Origin: Quadrisphaera sp.
GTDB taxonomy: Bacteria > Actinomycetota > Actinomycetes > Actinomycetales > Quadrisphaeraceae
NCBI GenBank assembly: GCA_029258695.1
Contig: JARIBR010000266.1
Coordinates: forward strand, 1-18,622
DNA length: 18,622 bases
Direction of reading: 5' to 3'
The translations under genes and the position numbers were made by a program. The notes under the pieces are model-generated. The model was not told where the DNA came from and ran no database searches. It saw only the letters and a list, made by a program, of their open reading frames with translations. Positions 5,886-14,713 of this stretch are shown one piece after another; within the stretch, counting starts at the first letter, position 1, and each line of letters begins with the position of its first letter.

Positions 5886-7094
5886 ATGGACGGCACCTTC
5901 ACCAGCTCAGGCTTCTCCACGCGCGCGATCCACGTCGGGTCCGCTCCCGACGCGAGCACGGGCGCGGTCATCCCTGCCATCCACACCTCCACCACGTACG
6001 CGCAGGACGGCGTGGGCGGGCTGCGCGGCGGGTACGAGTACTCGCGGTCGGCCAACCCCACGCGTGACGCGCTGCAGGCAGCCCTCGCGGCGGTGGAGCA
6101 GGGCGACCACGCCTTCGCCCTCGCCTCCGGGCTCGCCGCCGAGGACGTGCTGCTGCGCGCGGTGATGCGTCCGGGGGACCACATGGTCACCCCCGACGAC
6201 GCCTACGGCGGCAGCCACCGCCTCTTCACGCGGGTCGAGGGACCGTGGGGCATGGAGATGACCCCGGTCGACCTCTCCGACGTCGACGCGGTCCGCGCTG
6301 CGGTGCGGCCCGGCTCGACGAGGGTCGTCTGGCTCGAGACCCCGACGAACCCGATGCTGCGCATCGCCGACATCGCGGCGCTGGCCGAGGTCGCCCACGA
6401 GGCCGGGGCGCTGCTCGTGGTGGACAACACCTTCGCCTCGCCGTACCTGCAGCAGCCGCTGACGCTGGGCGCCGACGTGGTGCTGCACTCGACGACGAAG
6501 TACGTCGGGGGGCACTCCGACGTCGTCGGCGGTGCGCTGGTGGTGCGTGAGCGCGGCGACGGTGCGCCCTTCCCGGAGCTGGCCGCCGACATCGGCTTCC
6601 TGCAGAACGCCGCCGGAGCCGTCGCGGGGCCCTTCGACTCGTGGCTCACCCTGCGCGGGCTCAAGACCCTTGCCGTGCGCATGGAGCGCCACTGCGACAA
6701 CGCCTCGACCATCGCCGAGCACCTCAGCGAGCACCCCGGGGTCACCGCCGTGCTCTACCCCGGTCTCACCGACCATCCCGGGCACGACGTCGCGGCCCGG
6801 CAGATGCTGCGTGGCGGCGGCATGGTCTCGTTCCGCGTGGGCTCCCCGGAGGCCGCCGCGACCGTCGTCGAGTCGACGGGTGTCTTCACCCTCGCAGAGT
6901 CCCTCGGTGGCGTGGAGTCCCTCATCGAGCTGCCGGCGCGCATGACCCACGCCTCCGTCGCGGGGTCGGCGCTGGAGGTCCCCGGCGACCTCGTGAGGCT
7001 GTCCGTGGGCATCGAGGACGTCGACGACCTCGTCGCCGACCTCGACCAGGCGCTCGAGCAGGCCGGGGCCGGGGGCAGAGGCCCGGCGCGGTGA
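5886..7094 (+). CDS. metB: Cystathionine gamma-synthase/gamma-lyase family PLP enzyme
   Basis: A 402-residue Cys/Met-metabolism PLP enzyme. Visible family features are YEYSRSANPTR (residues 50-60, Tyr and Arg contacting PLP phosphate of the partner subunit), the SGLAA loop after residue 80, D180 in VVDNTFASPYLQQP, and the Schiff-base lysine K205 in HSTTKYVGGHSD. The C-terminal half has SLGGVESLIELPARMTHAS. It either makes cystathionine from an activated homoserine plus cysteine, or cleaves cystathionine. Sequence reading cannot separate the two activities, and actinobacterial metB enzymes often show both. With cbs nearby, the pair can run transsulfuration in both directions. A leaderless promoter is likely. 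The stop overlaps the next gene's GTG by four bases, so the two are probably cotranscribed. Confidence 0.92.
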   Translation: MDGTFTSSGFSTRAIHVGSAPDASTGAVIPAIHTSTTYAQDGVGGLRGGYEYSRSANPTRDALQAALAAVEQGDHAFALASGLAAEDVLLRAVMRPGDHMVTPDDAYGGSHRLFTRVEGPWGMEMTPVDLSDVDAVRAAVRPGSTRVVWLETPTNPMLRIADIAALAEVAHEAGALLVVDNTFASPYLQQPLTLGADVVLHSTTKYVGGHSDVVGGALVVRERGDGAPFPELAADIGFLQNAAGAVAGPFDSWLTLRGLKTLAVRMERHCDNASTIAEHLSEHPGVTAVLYPGLTDHPGHDVAARQMLRGGGMVSFRVGSPEAAATVVESTGVFTLAESLGGVESLIELPARMTHASVAGSALEVPGDLVRLSVGIEDVDDLVADLDQALEQAGAGGRGPAR

Positions 7095-8362
7095 GCCTGC
7101 TGCGGCGGGCCGCCCCCTCCCCGAGAGGTCACGAGCCGGTCGCCCCGAGCACGGCGCCGCCCGACGCGGCCGCGTCGCGGCGCAGCACCGACGACGCCGA
7201 GGCGGTCTCCTCGGTCGTGCGCATCGCCGCCGCCTGGTCCTGGCGGCTGGTCGCCATCGGGGTCGCGGTGTACTTCATCGCCATCGGGCTGGCGTTCTTC
7301 GCCGACGCGGTGCTCATCCCGCTGCTCATCGCGCTGCTCGTCACCGCCCTGCTGCAACCCCTCGTGAACGCCCTCGTGCGCACCGGCGTGCCGCGCCTGC
7401 TCGCCACGCTGCTGGGTCTGCTCTCCCTCATCGCGGTGCTCGTCGCCCTGGGGACGTTGGTGGCCACGCAGGTGGTCAGCGGCATCCCCCAGCTGAACCG
7501 CCAGCTCAACGCGGGCATCAGGCAGGTCGAGGCGTGGGTCTCCGGCGGGCCGCTGGACCTGAGCAGCGGCCAGCTCGCCGCGGTCACCGACCAGCTGCAG
7601 GACCAGGTGCAGCGCAACGCCACGACGATCGCCTCGTCGCTGGCGACGATCGCGTCAGCGGCGACCACCCTCGCCGCCGGGGTGGCCATCGTGATCTTCC
7701 TCGTCATCTTCTTCCTCTACGACGGGGCGCGGCTGTGGTCCTGGTGCGTCCACCTGCTGCCCCGGGCCGCCGTCGGCCCGGTGGACGGCGCCGTGCACCG
7801 GGGGTGGCTGACGCTGGTCCACTACGTGCGCGCGACGGTGCTCGTGGCGTTCACCGACTCGGTCGGCGTGGGCATCGGGATGGCCGTCCTCGGGGTGCCG
7901 CTGGCCGTGCCGCTGGCCGCGGTCGTCTTCCTCGGCGCCTTCGTCCCCATCGTCGGGGCGCTGGTCTCCGGGACGGTGGCCGTCCTCGTCGCCCTCGTGA
8001 CGGTGGGGCTGACGAAGGCGCTGATCCTCTTCGCCGTCGTCCTCGCGGTCCAGCAGCTCGAGGGCCACGTGCTGCAACCCTTCCTCCTGGGCCGGGCCGT
8101 GTCCGTGCACCCCGTGGCCGTGATCCTGGCGATCGCCGGGGGCATCGCCCTCGCGGGCATCCCCGGAGCGCTGTTCGCGGTGCCCATCGTGGCGGTCGCC
8201 AACACGGTCATCGGCTACCTCGTGCGCGGCGGCGAGGGCGGCCCCGAGCCGGGCGACGCGGCGGCCAACGAGGCCACGGCCCCCCTGGAGACCGACGTCG
8301 CCCCGGAGCCCACGCCAGACGACGGTGCGCTGGCGCCCGGCACCGGGGCGCAGGAGCGGTGA
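7091..8362 (+). CDS. AI-2E family transporter (PerM/YdiK-like membrane protein)
   Basis: A 423-residue integral membrane protein of the AI-2E transporter family. After a polar N-terminal tail of about 50 residues come paired helices from residue 55. A soluble loop with the amphipathic repeat INQ-like segment (GIPQLNRQLNAGIRQVE) follows, then further helices. The conserved late region (PLAVPLAAVVFLGAFVPIVGALVSG and LEGHVLQPFLLGRAVSVHPVAVILAIAGG) is characteristic. The tail is acidic and proline-rich. Members export quorum signals or act as sodium/proton antiporters in some species; the substrate here is unknown. The GTG at 7091 overlaps the metB stop (GTGA), arguing for coupled translation; a longer open frame into metB was rejected. 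The gene ends only three bases from the convergent greA stop. Confidence 0.88.
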   Translation: MSLLRRAAPSPRGHEPVAPSTAPPDAAASRRSTDDAEAVSSVVRIAAAWSWRLVAIGVAVYFIAIGLAFFADAVLIPLLIALLVTALLQPLVNALVRTGVPRLLATLLGLLSLIAVLVALGTLVATQVVSGIPQLNRQLNAGIRQVEAWVSGGPLDLSSGQLAAVTDQLQDQVQRNATTIASSLATIASAATTLAAGVAIVIFLVIFFLYDGARLWSWCVHLLPRAAVGPVDGAVHRGWLTLVHYVRATVLVAFTDSVGVGIGMAVLGVPLAVPLAAVVFLGAFVPIVGALVSGTVAVLVALVTVGLTKALILFAVVLAVQQLEGHVLQPFLLGRAVSVHPVAVILAIAGGIALAGIPGALFAVPIVAVANTVIGYLVRGGEGGPEPGDAAANEATAPLETDVAPEPTPDDGALAPGTGAQER

Positions 8363-8365
8363 CGA

Positions 8366-8896
8366 TCAGCCGGTGAAGGCCTCCACGGCGGTGACGGTGA
8401 CCGCGATCGACTTGCCCGTGGGCGCCGTGAAGCTCGTCGACTCACCGGGCGCCTTGCCGAGGATCGCTGCCCCGAGCGGCGACTGCTCGCTGACCACGTC
8501 GAGGTCCGTCCCCTGGCCGACGACCTCACGGCTGGCCAGGAGGAAGCGGTTGCTCGCTCCGGCCACCTCGGCGGTCACCACGGTGCCCGGTGCCACGACG
8601 TCGGCGCTCGGCGCCTCGCCGACCTCGGCGTTGCGCAGGAGCTGCTCGAGCTGGCGGATGCGCGCCTCCTGCTGGCCCTGCTCGTCCTTCGCGGCGTGGT
8701 AGCCGCCGTTCTCCTTGAGGTCTCCCTCCTGGCGCGCGGCGTCGATGCGCTTGGCGATCTCCACGCGCCCCGGGCCCGAGAGCTGTGCCAGCTCGGCCGA
8801 GAGGCGGTCGTAGGCCTCCTGGGTCAGCCAGCTGACCGATGCGTCGGGGCGTCCGGTCTCGGCGCTGGGGTTCTCGGCGGGTGTGGTCGCGGCCAT
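8366..8896 (-). CDS. greA: Transcription elongation factor GreA
   Basis: The 176-residue product enters the RNA polymerase secondary channel and stimulates cleavage of backtracked transcripts. The N-terminal coiled coil spans about residues 22-95. At its tip is GDLKENGGYHAAKDEQG with the acidic pair D59 and E62 that coordinates the catalytic magnesium. The C-terminal FKBP-like domain ends SPLGAAILGKAPGESTSFTAPTGK. The start ATG at 8894-8896 is preceded by CGAGGAGAACCC, a clear ribosome-binding site, although the frame is open further upstream to 9031. The extra 20 residues before the usual start are common in actinobacteria. It lies downstream of the DUF4307 gene on the same strand, but the 250-bp gap contains three hairpins and likely its own promoter. 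Confidence 0.93.
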   Translation of the reverse strand: MAATTPAENPSAETGRPDASVSWLTQEAYDRLSAELAQLSGPGRVEIAKRIDAARQEGDLKENGGYHAAKDEQGQQEARIRQLEQLLRNAEVGEAPSADVVAPGTVVTAEVAGASNRFLLASREVVGQGTDLDVVSEQSPLGAAILGKAPGESTSFTAPTGKSIAVTVTAVEAFTG

Positions 8897-8922
8897 GGGT
8901 TCTCCTCGGCTGGTGGACGGGT

Positions 8923-9111
8923 GGTCTGCGGGTGTGGCGCAGACCGCGGTGCGTGGCTCTGCTCGCACGACCGCTCGTCGATCGGCGGTGGGGTGAGCTG
9001 CGCTCGTCTGGCTGGCGGCTGGGCCCGGCACCTGGGCGGATCAGCGTGTCGGCGAAGGGCCGACATCCGTGGCGGCGCCGTTGCGGCGAAACGAGGACCC
9101 TAGCAGGGTCC
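8923..9111 (-). promoter_or_regulatory. greA leader with three perfect hairpins and a candidate -10 box
   Basis: Within the 250-bp gap upstream of greA are three perfect stems. The first is 8923-8930 with 8938-8945 (8 bp, 7-nt loop), 27 nt before the ATG. The second is 9047-9053 with 9059-9065 (7 bp, 5-nt loop). The third is 9095-9101 with 9105-9111 (7 bp, 3-nt loop). The last could end the DUF4307 transcript; on the minus strand it also contains TAGGGT, a candidate -10. A leader of roughly 190 nt would result. I see no known riboswitch consensus. Confidence 0.45.
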
Positions 9112-9146
9112 GGGCCCGCCGGGGCGGACGCGGGCGGTGCCGGCCC

Positions 9147-9623
9147 TCAGCGCAGGACGCACTGCAGGGGCTGGCCCGTGGTGGCGCGCTCGCTGGTGAG
9201 CAGCACCGTGCTCACGGTCGTGGCCGTGGTCTCCGACGGTCCGACGGTCACGGTCCTCAGTCCCACCTGCGCCGATCCGGAGCTCAGCGCCTCGACCTGG
9301 CAGTCCGCCACGGAGCCGGGGGGCATGCTGACGGTGAACACGACGTCGGTGCGCGTGTCGTCGACCACGTCGTAACCCTGCGTACGGGCGACCGCCTGGT
9401 CGCGCGAGGCCGCGCCGAACCACGCGGCGTAGGCCACGCCGCCGGCCAGGAGCACGGCGACGACGACCCACAGCGTGCGCCGACGCCGCGCCGGTGCGCC
9501 GGGCGCCGGGCGGCCGTAGCGCTCGGCCGCGCGCGCGTCGAGGCCGTCCGCGTGCTGCCCGGCGTCGTGGCCGGCGTCCTGCCGTGGGTCGCGGCCCGCC
9601 GGGCGGTCGGGAGGTCCGGGCAC
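9147..9623 (-). CDS. DUF4307 domain membrane protein
   Basis: A 158-residue single-span protein. An N-terminal cytoplasmic tail rich in Arg, Asp and Pro (with AAERYGRP) is followed by a basic cluster and a transmembrane helix at residues 51-69 ([19 protein letters not shown]). An extracytoplasmic domain of about 90 residues carries two cysteines (ADCQVEA and PLQCVLR). The layout and sequence match actinobacterial DUF4307 proteins, which I recall sitting between greA and mca in Mycobacterium (Rv1081c). The function is unknown. The GTG start is preceded by CGGAGACGCCC, an acceptable ribosome-binding site. It diverges from mca across 228 bp. Confidence 0.85.
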   Translation of the reverse strand: MPGPPDRPAGRDPRQDAGHDAGQHADGLDARAAERYGRPAPGAPARRRRTLWVVVAVLLAGGVAYAAWFGAASRDQAVARTQGYDVVDDTRTDVVFTVSMPPGSVADCQVEALSSGSAQVGLRTVTVGPSETTATTVSTVLLTSERATTGQPLQCVLR

Positions 9624-9747
9624 GGGCGTCTCCGTTCTGCTCGCGGTGCGGCTCGGGTGGTTCTTCTCGGGTGCCGCGACGACGCCGTGACGACGCCGCG
9701 GCGGGGGGCGGGCGGCGCTCTGGCGCGTGGCCGGGCGGTGACGCGCC

Positions 9748-9753
9748 TATCCT
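9748..9753 (+). promoter_or_regulatory. Candidate -10 box TATCCT for mca
   Basis: TATCCT is a good TAnnnT match lying 98 bases before the mca GTG, giving an untranslated leader of about 90 nt, unlike the leaderless genes nearby. No strong -35 was found. Nothing else is recognisable in the 9624-9851 gap. Confidence 0.4.
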
Positions 9754-9851
9754 GGACGGGCCCCATCGTCCCAGCCCGCCTCGGGCGACGACCCGTGCCC
9801 TGCTCGCACGGGAGCGCGAGGGCGACCGACGAGACCAGGAGGACGGCCACG

Positions 9852-10733
9852 GTGGAACCGCTGCGCCTGATGGCGGTGCACGCGCACCCCGACGACGAGT
9901 CCAGCAAGGGCGGCGCGACGACCGCTCGCTACGCCGCTGAGGGCATCGAGGTGCTCGTGGTGACCTGCACCGGCGGCGAGCGCGGGAGCATCCTCAACCC
10001 CGCGATGGTCGATGACCCACGCGTGGAGCGCGACATGGTCGAGGTGCGCCGCGAGGAGATGGCGGCTGCGGCTGCGGCGCTGGGCGTGGACCACCGGTGG
10101 CTCGGGTTCGTGGACTCGGGTCTGCCCGAGGGCGACCCGCTCCCGCCGCTGCCGGACGGATGCTTCGCGCTCGAGCCCCTCGAGATCGCCTCCGCGCCCC
10201 TGGTGGCGCTGGTGCGCGAGTTCCGTCCCCACGTGATGACCACGTACGACGAGAACGGTGGCTACCCCCACCCGGACCACGTGATGTGCCACCGCGTGTC
10301 GGTGGAGGCGTTCGAGGCGGCGGGGGACCCGGACCGATACCCGCGGATCGGAGAGCCCTGGAGCCCGCTCAAGCTGTACTACAACACCTGGGCGCGCGGC
10401 CGCATCCGCGCCTTCCACGAGCGGATGCTGGCTCTCGGCCTGGAGTCGCCCTACGGCGAGTGGCTGGAGAGGCGCCACGAGGACGACGACCGCCCGGTGA
10501 CCGCGCGGGTGGAGTGCGCCGAGCACTTCCCCGCCCGTGACGCCGCGCTGCTCGCCCACGCCACCCAGGTGGACCCGGCCGGTCCGTTCTTCGTGCTGCC
10601 CCGCGAGGAGGAGGCGGCGCTGTGGTCCACGGAGGACTTCGAGCTGGCCCGCACGCTGCTCCCGCGACCGGAGGGCACGGAGGACGACCTCTTCGCCGGG
10701 GTGCGCGAGCACCTCGGGGCCGCGCGTGCTTGA
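9852..10733 (+). CDS. mca: Mycothiol S-conjugate amidase
   Basis: A 293-residue zinc amidase of the LmbE/PIG-L family. It cleaves mycothiol S-conjugates into a mercapturic acid, which is exported, and glucosaminyl-inositol, which is recycled. The N-terminal AHPDDE motif supplies H12 and D15, and H143 in YPHPDH completes the zinc site. The strings [47 protein letters not shown] and [10 protein letters not shown] are typical of Mca rather than its paralogue MshB. The GTG at 9852 is preceded by AGGAGG nine bases upstream, so the frame's extension to 9069 is not used. The end overlaps the next gene by eight bases. Flanking greA and DUF4307 genes match the order I recall in mycobacteria. Confidence 0.94.
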   Translation: MEPLRLMAVHAHPDDESSKGGATTARYAAEGIEVLVVTCTGGERGSILNPAMVDDPRVERDMVEVRREEMAAAAAALGVDHRWLGFVDSGLPEGDPLPPLPDGCFALEPLEIASAPLVALVREFRPHVMTTYDENGGYPHPDHVMCHRVSVEAFEAAGDPDRYPRIGEPWSPLKLYYNTWARGRIRAFHERMLALGLESPYGEWLERRHEDDDRPVTARVECAEHFPARDAALLAHATQVDPAGPFFVLPREEEAALWSTEDFELARTLLPRPEGTEDDLFAGVREHLGAARA

Positions 10734-11340
10734 CGCTCCCCTCGACCTCGCGCTCGTCGTCCCGGCGCTGGCCGCAGCCGTCAGGGTGGCGCCTGCCCTG
10801 GTGCTCACCCTCGGGGGCAGCCCGCCCCCGGTGCCAGGGACCGGCGAGGAGGAGCAGACCTACGACCCCAACGACGTGACGCCCGGCACCGTCGGGTTCA
10901 TCGCCACCTTTGCGATGGTCGTCGTCGTGGTCTTCCTCATCCGTGACATGAGCCGGCGGGTGCGCCGCATCACCATGCAGGGTCGCGCGCAGGAGGACGA
11001 GGCGCGCGCGGCTGCCCCGGAGCAGGCGGTTCCCGGGGGCGACGACGCAGCCGGGGGCGCCGTCGGCCCACGCCCTAAGGGTGGACCGCGCCCTGGTGGC
11101 GGTGCGCGGCGCGGTGGTGGTGCGCGGCGCGGTGGTGGCGGGAAGCGCGGTGGCGCCGGGCGCGCAGGTGCACCGCCGCGGGGGCTGCGCTCGATCCGCC
11201 CGCCGGTGCGTGGAGAAGAACCCGTCGACGGCTCCGCCGCCGCGACGCAGGGCGGGTCCCAGGACACCCCGGGCGAGCCGCCGGTGAAGGGGCCGCTGCA
11301 GCCGGGGAACGGGACGCAGGGCCCTCCACCGCCGACCTGA
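10726..11340 (+). CDS. Small membrane protein downstream of mca, with long Gly/Arg/Pro-rich tail
   Basis: A 204-residue product starting at a GTG inside the mca stop region (8-base overlap), so translation is probably coupled. An N-terminal hydrophobic segment ([24 protein letters not shown]) may be a signal or first helix. The motif [14 protein letters not shown] precedes a clear transmembrane helix at about residues 54-72, then the basic stretch [15 protein letters not shown]. These parts resemble the short protein that follows mca in other actinobacteria (recalled as Rv1083, under 100 residues). The remaining 110 residues are low-complexity: [20 protein letters not shown] and a Pro-rich end. 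No enzymatic motif is visible. Function is unknown. Confidence 0.72.
   Translation: MLDAPLDLALVVPALAAAVRVAPALVLTLGGSPPPVPGTGEEEQTYDPNDVTPGTVGFIATFAMVVVVVFLIRDMSRRVRRITMQGRAQEDEARAAAPEQAVPGGDDAAGGAVGPRPKGGPRPGGGARRGGGARRGGGGKRGGAGRAGAPPRGLRSIRPPVRGEEPVDGSAAATQGGSQDTPGEPPVKGPLQPGNGTQGPPPPT
11095..11163. repeat. 18-bp in-frame tandem repeat encoding GGGARR-type units
   Basis: Units at 11095-11112, 11113-11130 and 11131-11148 plus a partial unit to 11163 encode [18 protein letters not shown] and GGAGR. It forms the basic tail of the protein downstream of mca. Confidence 0.8.
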
Positions 11341-11563
11341 GAGAGGCCCCCACGACAGCGGCCCGGGCAGGGCGCTCACCTCCGGCCCGGGCAGGCGGCC
11401 CAGCGCTCGGCCCGAGGGACCTGGGTGAAACGCCTGCGGCGGAGCCCGTCGGTCGTGAGGATCGTCGGACCGGCGCCGCCGGTACGACCGGCTCTCGACC
11501 GGTCGCCGCCGCCGAGGCCTCGGGGGCCCTGGCGGGAGCCGTCGGACCGGTGGAGGTGGGGTC
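11341..11563. other. Intergenic stretch, no gene recognised
   Basis: This 223-bp gap contains CGGCCCGGGCAGG twice (near 11358 and 11385) and a CGACCGGTCG palindrome near 11500. Open frames through it look like out-of-frame readings of GC-rich DNA. The ribosome-binding site of the following gene is at its right end. Confidence 0.4.
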
Positions 11564-12469
11564 GTGGGCTCTCGAGCAGGGGCACTGGCGGGTGCGTGCG
11601 CCCTGACGCTGCTCGTCGTGGTCGCGCTCGTGGTGTGGCGTGCGCCGGCCCTCACCCCCGGCTGGCGGAGCGCCGTGGGGGTCGCCGCGCTCGTGGCCGT
11701 CGTCGCGCTGTCGACGGCGAGCGTCGTCGCGGGCGCCCTCGCGCTGCGACCGGAGGCCCCCCGGGAGGTGTCGGTCACGGTCCCCCCCGGCAGCGGCGCT
11801 CCCGTGACCGCGGTGACCGACGCGGTGGGCCCGCGGCGCTGGGCGCTCGCGGCTCTCGTGCTCGCGGTGGTGGGGACGGCGCCCGTCCTGGCGGTCCTCG
11901 TGCTGGCCTCCACCGGGGACGCCGCCCGGGCTGCTGCGCCGCCGGACCGCGCCCCCGCCGGCAGCTCGCCGGCCCCTGCCCCGCCCCGCGGTGGTCCCGC
12001 GACCAGCGGGGCGCCCGGCAGCGCTCAGCCGACCGGTGCCCCGTCGTCCGGTGCCCCGTCGACAGGCGATCAGCCGACAGGTGCCCCGTCGACAGGTGAT
12101 CAGCCGCCCGGCGGGTCACCGACGACCGACCCGTCGTCCAGCGAGGCGGACCCGGGCGGACCGGGGTCTCGCAGCGCCGCACCGGACGCCTCCGAGCCCT
12201 CGCCGGCGCCCGACGCGTCGCGTGGTCCCGACGAGACCGCGCCGGACGGTGGCGCGCAGGGGTGCCGCGCCGTGGTGGCTCCCGGCGACACCCTGTGGAG
12301 CATCGCCCGCGGGCGGCTGGCGGCCACCGGCCCGGAGCCCACCGACGACCAGGTCGCCGCGCGGACGGCTCGCCTGTACGCCGCCAACCAGCGCCTCGTC
12401 GGGCCCGACCCCGACCTCGTCCGCCCGGGTCAGCGTCTCGACGTCTGCGTCACGGGAGGACCGGGGTGA
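11564..12469 (+). CDS. LysM domain membrane protein
   Basis: A 301-residue protein with three hydrophobic segments (about residues 8-27, 36-60 and 93-115). A Pro/Ser/Thr/Gly-rich linker of about 115 residues follows, then a C-terminal LysM domain at about 236-294 (VVAPGDTLWSIARGRL...YAANQRLVGPDPDLVRPGQRL). Cysteines at 234 and 295 bracket the LysM and could form a disulfide outside the cell. LysM binds peptidoglycan N-acetylglucosamine, so the protein probably tethers the membrane to the wall; no catalytic domain is present. The GTG start has GGAGG at 11552-11556, seven bases upstream. Part of the linker is a 30-base tandem repeat. It lies 46 bp before the DUF255 gene. Confidence 0.82.
   Translation: MGSRAGALAGACALTLLVVVALVVWRAPALTPGWRSAVGVAALVAVVALSTASVVAGALALRPEAPREVSVTVPPGSGAPVTAVTDAVGPRRWALAALVLAVVGTAPVLAVLVLASTGDAARAAAPPDRAPAGSSPAPAPPRGGPATSGAPGSAQPTGAPSSGAPSTGDQPTGAPSTGDQPPGGSPTTDPSSSEADPGGPGSRSAAPDASEPSPAPDASRGPDETAPDGGAQGCRAVVAPGDTLWSIARGRLAATGPEPTDDQVAARTARLYAANQRLVGPDPDLVRPGQRLDVCVTGGPG
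12050..12109. repeat. 30-bp in-frame tandem repeat in the LysM protein linker
   Basis: Bases 12050-12079 and 12080-12109 are nearly identical and encode GAPSTGDQPT and GAPSTGDQPP. The preceding bases hold a shorter related copy (GAPS). Copy-number change would alter linker length without a frameshift. Confidence 0.8.
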
Positions 12470-12503
12470 GCCACCGGACGAGCCGACCCCCGGAGCTGCG
12501 TGA

Positions 12504-12509
12504 CAGCCT
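12504..12509 (+). promoter_or_regulatory. -10-like hexamer CAGCCT before the DUF255 gene
   Basis: The hexamer ends six bases before the GTG at 12516 and no Shine-Dalgarno site intervenes. The match to TAnnnT is weak (A2 and T6 only), so the call rests mainly on the shared spacing. Confidence 0.3.
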
Positions 12510-12515
12510 GGCCGG

Positions 12516-14696
12516 GTGAGCAACGCGCTGGCCGCCTCGACGAGCCCCTACCTGCTCCAGCACGCCGAGAACCCGGTCGACTGGTACGAGTGGGGTGACG
12601 AGGCCTTCGCGCTGGCGCAGCGCCGTGACGTGCCGGTGCTGCTCTCCGTCGGCTACGCGGCCTGCCACTGGTGCCACGTGATGGCCCACGAGTCCTTCGA
12701 GGACGCCGCGACGGCGGCGATGATGAACGAGGCCTTCGTGTGCGTCAAGGTCGACCGGGAGGAGCGCCCCGACGTCGACGCCGCGTACATGGCCGCGACC
12801 ACCGCGCTCACCGGGCAGGGCGGCTGGCCCATGACGGTGTTCCTGCGCCCCGACGGAGCGCCCTTCCACGCAGGCACCTACCACCCACCGGTCCCGCTAG
12901 CCGGCAGGCCGTCGTTCCGGCAGGTGATGGCCGCGGTCCACGAGGCGTGGACGCAGCGTCGCCCGCGGGTGGACGAGGCGGCCGGCTCGATCGCGCAGGT
13001 GCTCGCGGCGCGCTCGGCAGCCCTCGCCCGCCCGGCTCAGGCCACCGCGGGCCACGCCGATCCGTCGGGCGGCGCCGACCCCTCGTTCCTGGCGCCGGCG
13101 CAGCTCGCCGCGGCGGTGACCGCCCTGGCCGGCGAGGAGGACGGCGTCCACGGCGGCTTCGGCGGCGCCCCGAAGTTCCCGCCGAGCCCCGTCCTGGGCT
13201 TCCTGCTGCGCCACGCCGGTGCCACCTCGGCGTCAGCGGACACGCGGGGGAGCGCGCAGGGCCTCGCCGAGCGCACGCTGGTCGCCATGTCCCGCTCCGG
13301 CACCTACGACCAGGTGGCGGGAGGGTTCGCCCGCTACGCCGTCGACGCCGCCTGGGTGGTGCCGCACTTCGAGAAGATGCTCTACGACAACGCCCAGCTG
13401 GCCCGCGCCTACCTGCACTGGTGGCGCCTGACGGGGAACCCCGAGGGCGCGCGCGTCGCCCTCGAGACGTGCGACTGGGTGCTCGACGCCCTGGGCACCG
13501 CCGAGGGCGCGCTGGCCTCCTCGCTCGACGCCGACACGCCGATGCCCAGCGACGACAGCGACGACAGCGACGGCGGCCACGGCGTCGAGGGCGCGACGTA
13601 CGTGTGGACGCCGGACCAGCTCGTCGCCGTGCTCGGTGAGGACGACGGACGGTGGGCGGCGCGGCTGCTCGGCGTCACCGAGCGGGGGAGCTTCGAGCAC
13701 GGCGCCTCCACCGCCGTGCTCACGCGTGACGTGTGGGCCGACCCCGACGACGCGCAGCGGTGGAGCGAGGCCCGCGAGCGCCTGCGGGTCGCCCGTGCGG
13801 CGCGCCCGCAGCCGGCCCGCGACGACAAGGTGGTGGCGGCCTGGAACGGGCTCGCGGTGGCGGCGCTGGCCGAGAGCGGCGCCCTGCTGGACCGGACGGA
13901 CCTCGTGGACGCGGCGCGCTCGGCCGCCGACCTGCTGCTCCGTGTCCACCGGGACGCAGACGGTGGCTGGCGCCGCACCTCGCGCGACGGGCGGGCAGGG
14001 TCGGCGCCCGCCGTCCTGGAGGACCTCGGGGGCATGGCGGAGGGCTTCCTCGCCCTGCACGCCGTGACCGGCGAGCCCCGGTGGTCGGGCGCGGCCGAGG
14101 ACGTCCTCGAGCAGGTCCTCACCCGTTTCGCGGACGACGGCGTGCTCCACGACACCGCCGGCGACGCGGGCGACCCGCGCCTGGAGCTCCTGGGGCGCCC
14201 GGCGGACCCGGCGGACGGAGCGTCGCCGTCGGGCACGTCCCTGGCGGCCGGCGCGCTCGTCACGTTCGCGGCGCTGACCGGGTCGACCCGGCACCGCCTG
14301 GCGGCGGAGCGGGCGCTCGCGCCCGTGGCCGCCCTGGCGGCCGCCGCCCCGCGCTTCGCGGGGTGGGGGCTGGCCGTCGCGCAGGCGGTGGTCGAGGGGC
14401 CGGTGTCCGTGACGCTGCGCGGGGCCGCCGACAGCACGGGTGACGTGCACGACGCTGACGCGGACGATGACACCGCCGGCACTCCCGACACAGCCGGCAC
14501 CCCCGGCACGTTCGCCGCGCTGCGCGCCGTGGCGCTCGCCGGGACGTCGCCAGGGCTCGTCGTGGGGGTGGGACCGCTCGAGCACGCGCCTGCCCGGGCC
14601 GACGCCGTGGTCTGCCGCGGCATGGCCTGCTCCCCGCCGACGGCGTCGCCCGAGGAGCTGGGCCGGGCGGTCGGTGCGCTGGTCCACCGGCGCTGA
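12516..14696 (+). CDS. DUF255 thioredoxin domain protein (YyaL/SPATA20-like)
   Basis: A 726-residue protein. Residues about 1-160 form a thioredoxin-like DUF255 domain with [18 protein letters not shown] and the CxxC motif C50-H-W-C53 followed by [16 protein letters not shown] corresponds to the cis-proline region. The remainder resembles the six-hairpin (alpha/alpha) glycosidase-like or N-acylglucosamine epimerase-type fold, with [23 protein letters not shown], [19 protein letters not shown] and [12 protein letters not shown] motifs. Length is close to the family's 650-800. The biochemical role is unproven; a redox function is suggested by CxxC. I recall the same gene after the mca region in M. 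tuberculosis (Rv1084). A short DDSDDSD run interrupts the chain near residue 350. The end is six bases from the convergent hemolysin III gene. Confidence 0.9.
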   Translation: MSNALAASTSPYLLQHAENPVDWYEWGDEAFALAQRRDVPVLLSVGYAACHWCHVMAHESFEDAATAAMMNEAFVCVKVDREERPDVDAAYMAATTALTGQGGWPMTVFLRPDGAPFHAGTYHPPVPLAGRPSFRQVMAAVHEAWTQRRPRVDEAAGSIAQVLAARSAALARPAQATAGHADPSGGADPSFLAPAQLAAAVTALAGEEDGVHGGFGGAPKFPPSPVLGFLLRHAGATSASADTRGSAQGLAERTLVAMSRSGTYDQVAGGFARYAVDAAWVVPHFEKMLYDNAQLARAYLHWWRLTGNPEGARVALETCDWVLDALGTAEGALASSLDADTPMPSDDSDDSDGGHGVEGATYVWTPDQLVAVLGEDDGRWAARLLGVTERGSFEHGASTAVLTRDVWADPDDAQRWSEARERLRVARAARPQPARDDKVVAAWNGLAVAALAESGALLDRTDLVDAARSAADLLLRVHRDADGGWRRTSRDGRAGSAPAVLEDLGGMAEGFLALHAVTGEPRWSGAAEDVLEQVLTRFADDGVLHDTAGDAGDPRLELLGRPADPADGASPSGTSLAAGALVTFAALTGSTRHRLAAERALAPVAALAAAAPRFAGWGLAVAQAVVEGPVSVTLRGAADSTGDVHDADADDDTAGTPDTAGTPGTFAALRAVALAGTSPGLVVGVGPLEHAPARADAVVCRGMACSPPTASPEELGRAVGALVHRR

Positions 14697-14697
14697 G

Positions 14698-14713
14698 CAC
14701 CGCTACAGCGGTG
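14698..14713. terminator. Small hairpin between convergent genes, possible terminator
   Basis: CACCGC (14698-14703) pairs with GCGGTG (14708-14713) around TACA. It overlaps the stop codon of the hemolysin III-family gene and follows the DUF255 stop at once. The stem is short, so termination strength is doubtful. Confidence 0.35.

Noticed and set aside
9069..9851. Large N-terminal extension of Mca
   Set aside because: It is antisense to the DUF4307 gene and low-complexity. The GTG at 9852 has an AGGAGG site and gives the normal Mca length.
11425..12099. Alternative open frame overlapping the start of the LysM gene
   Set aside because: Its product is Arg/Pro/Gly-rich with no domain, while the overlapping frame has transmembrane helices, a ribosome-binding site and a clear LysM domain.
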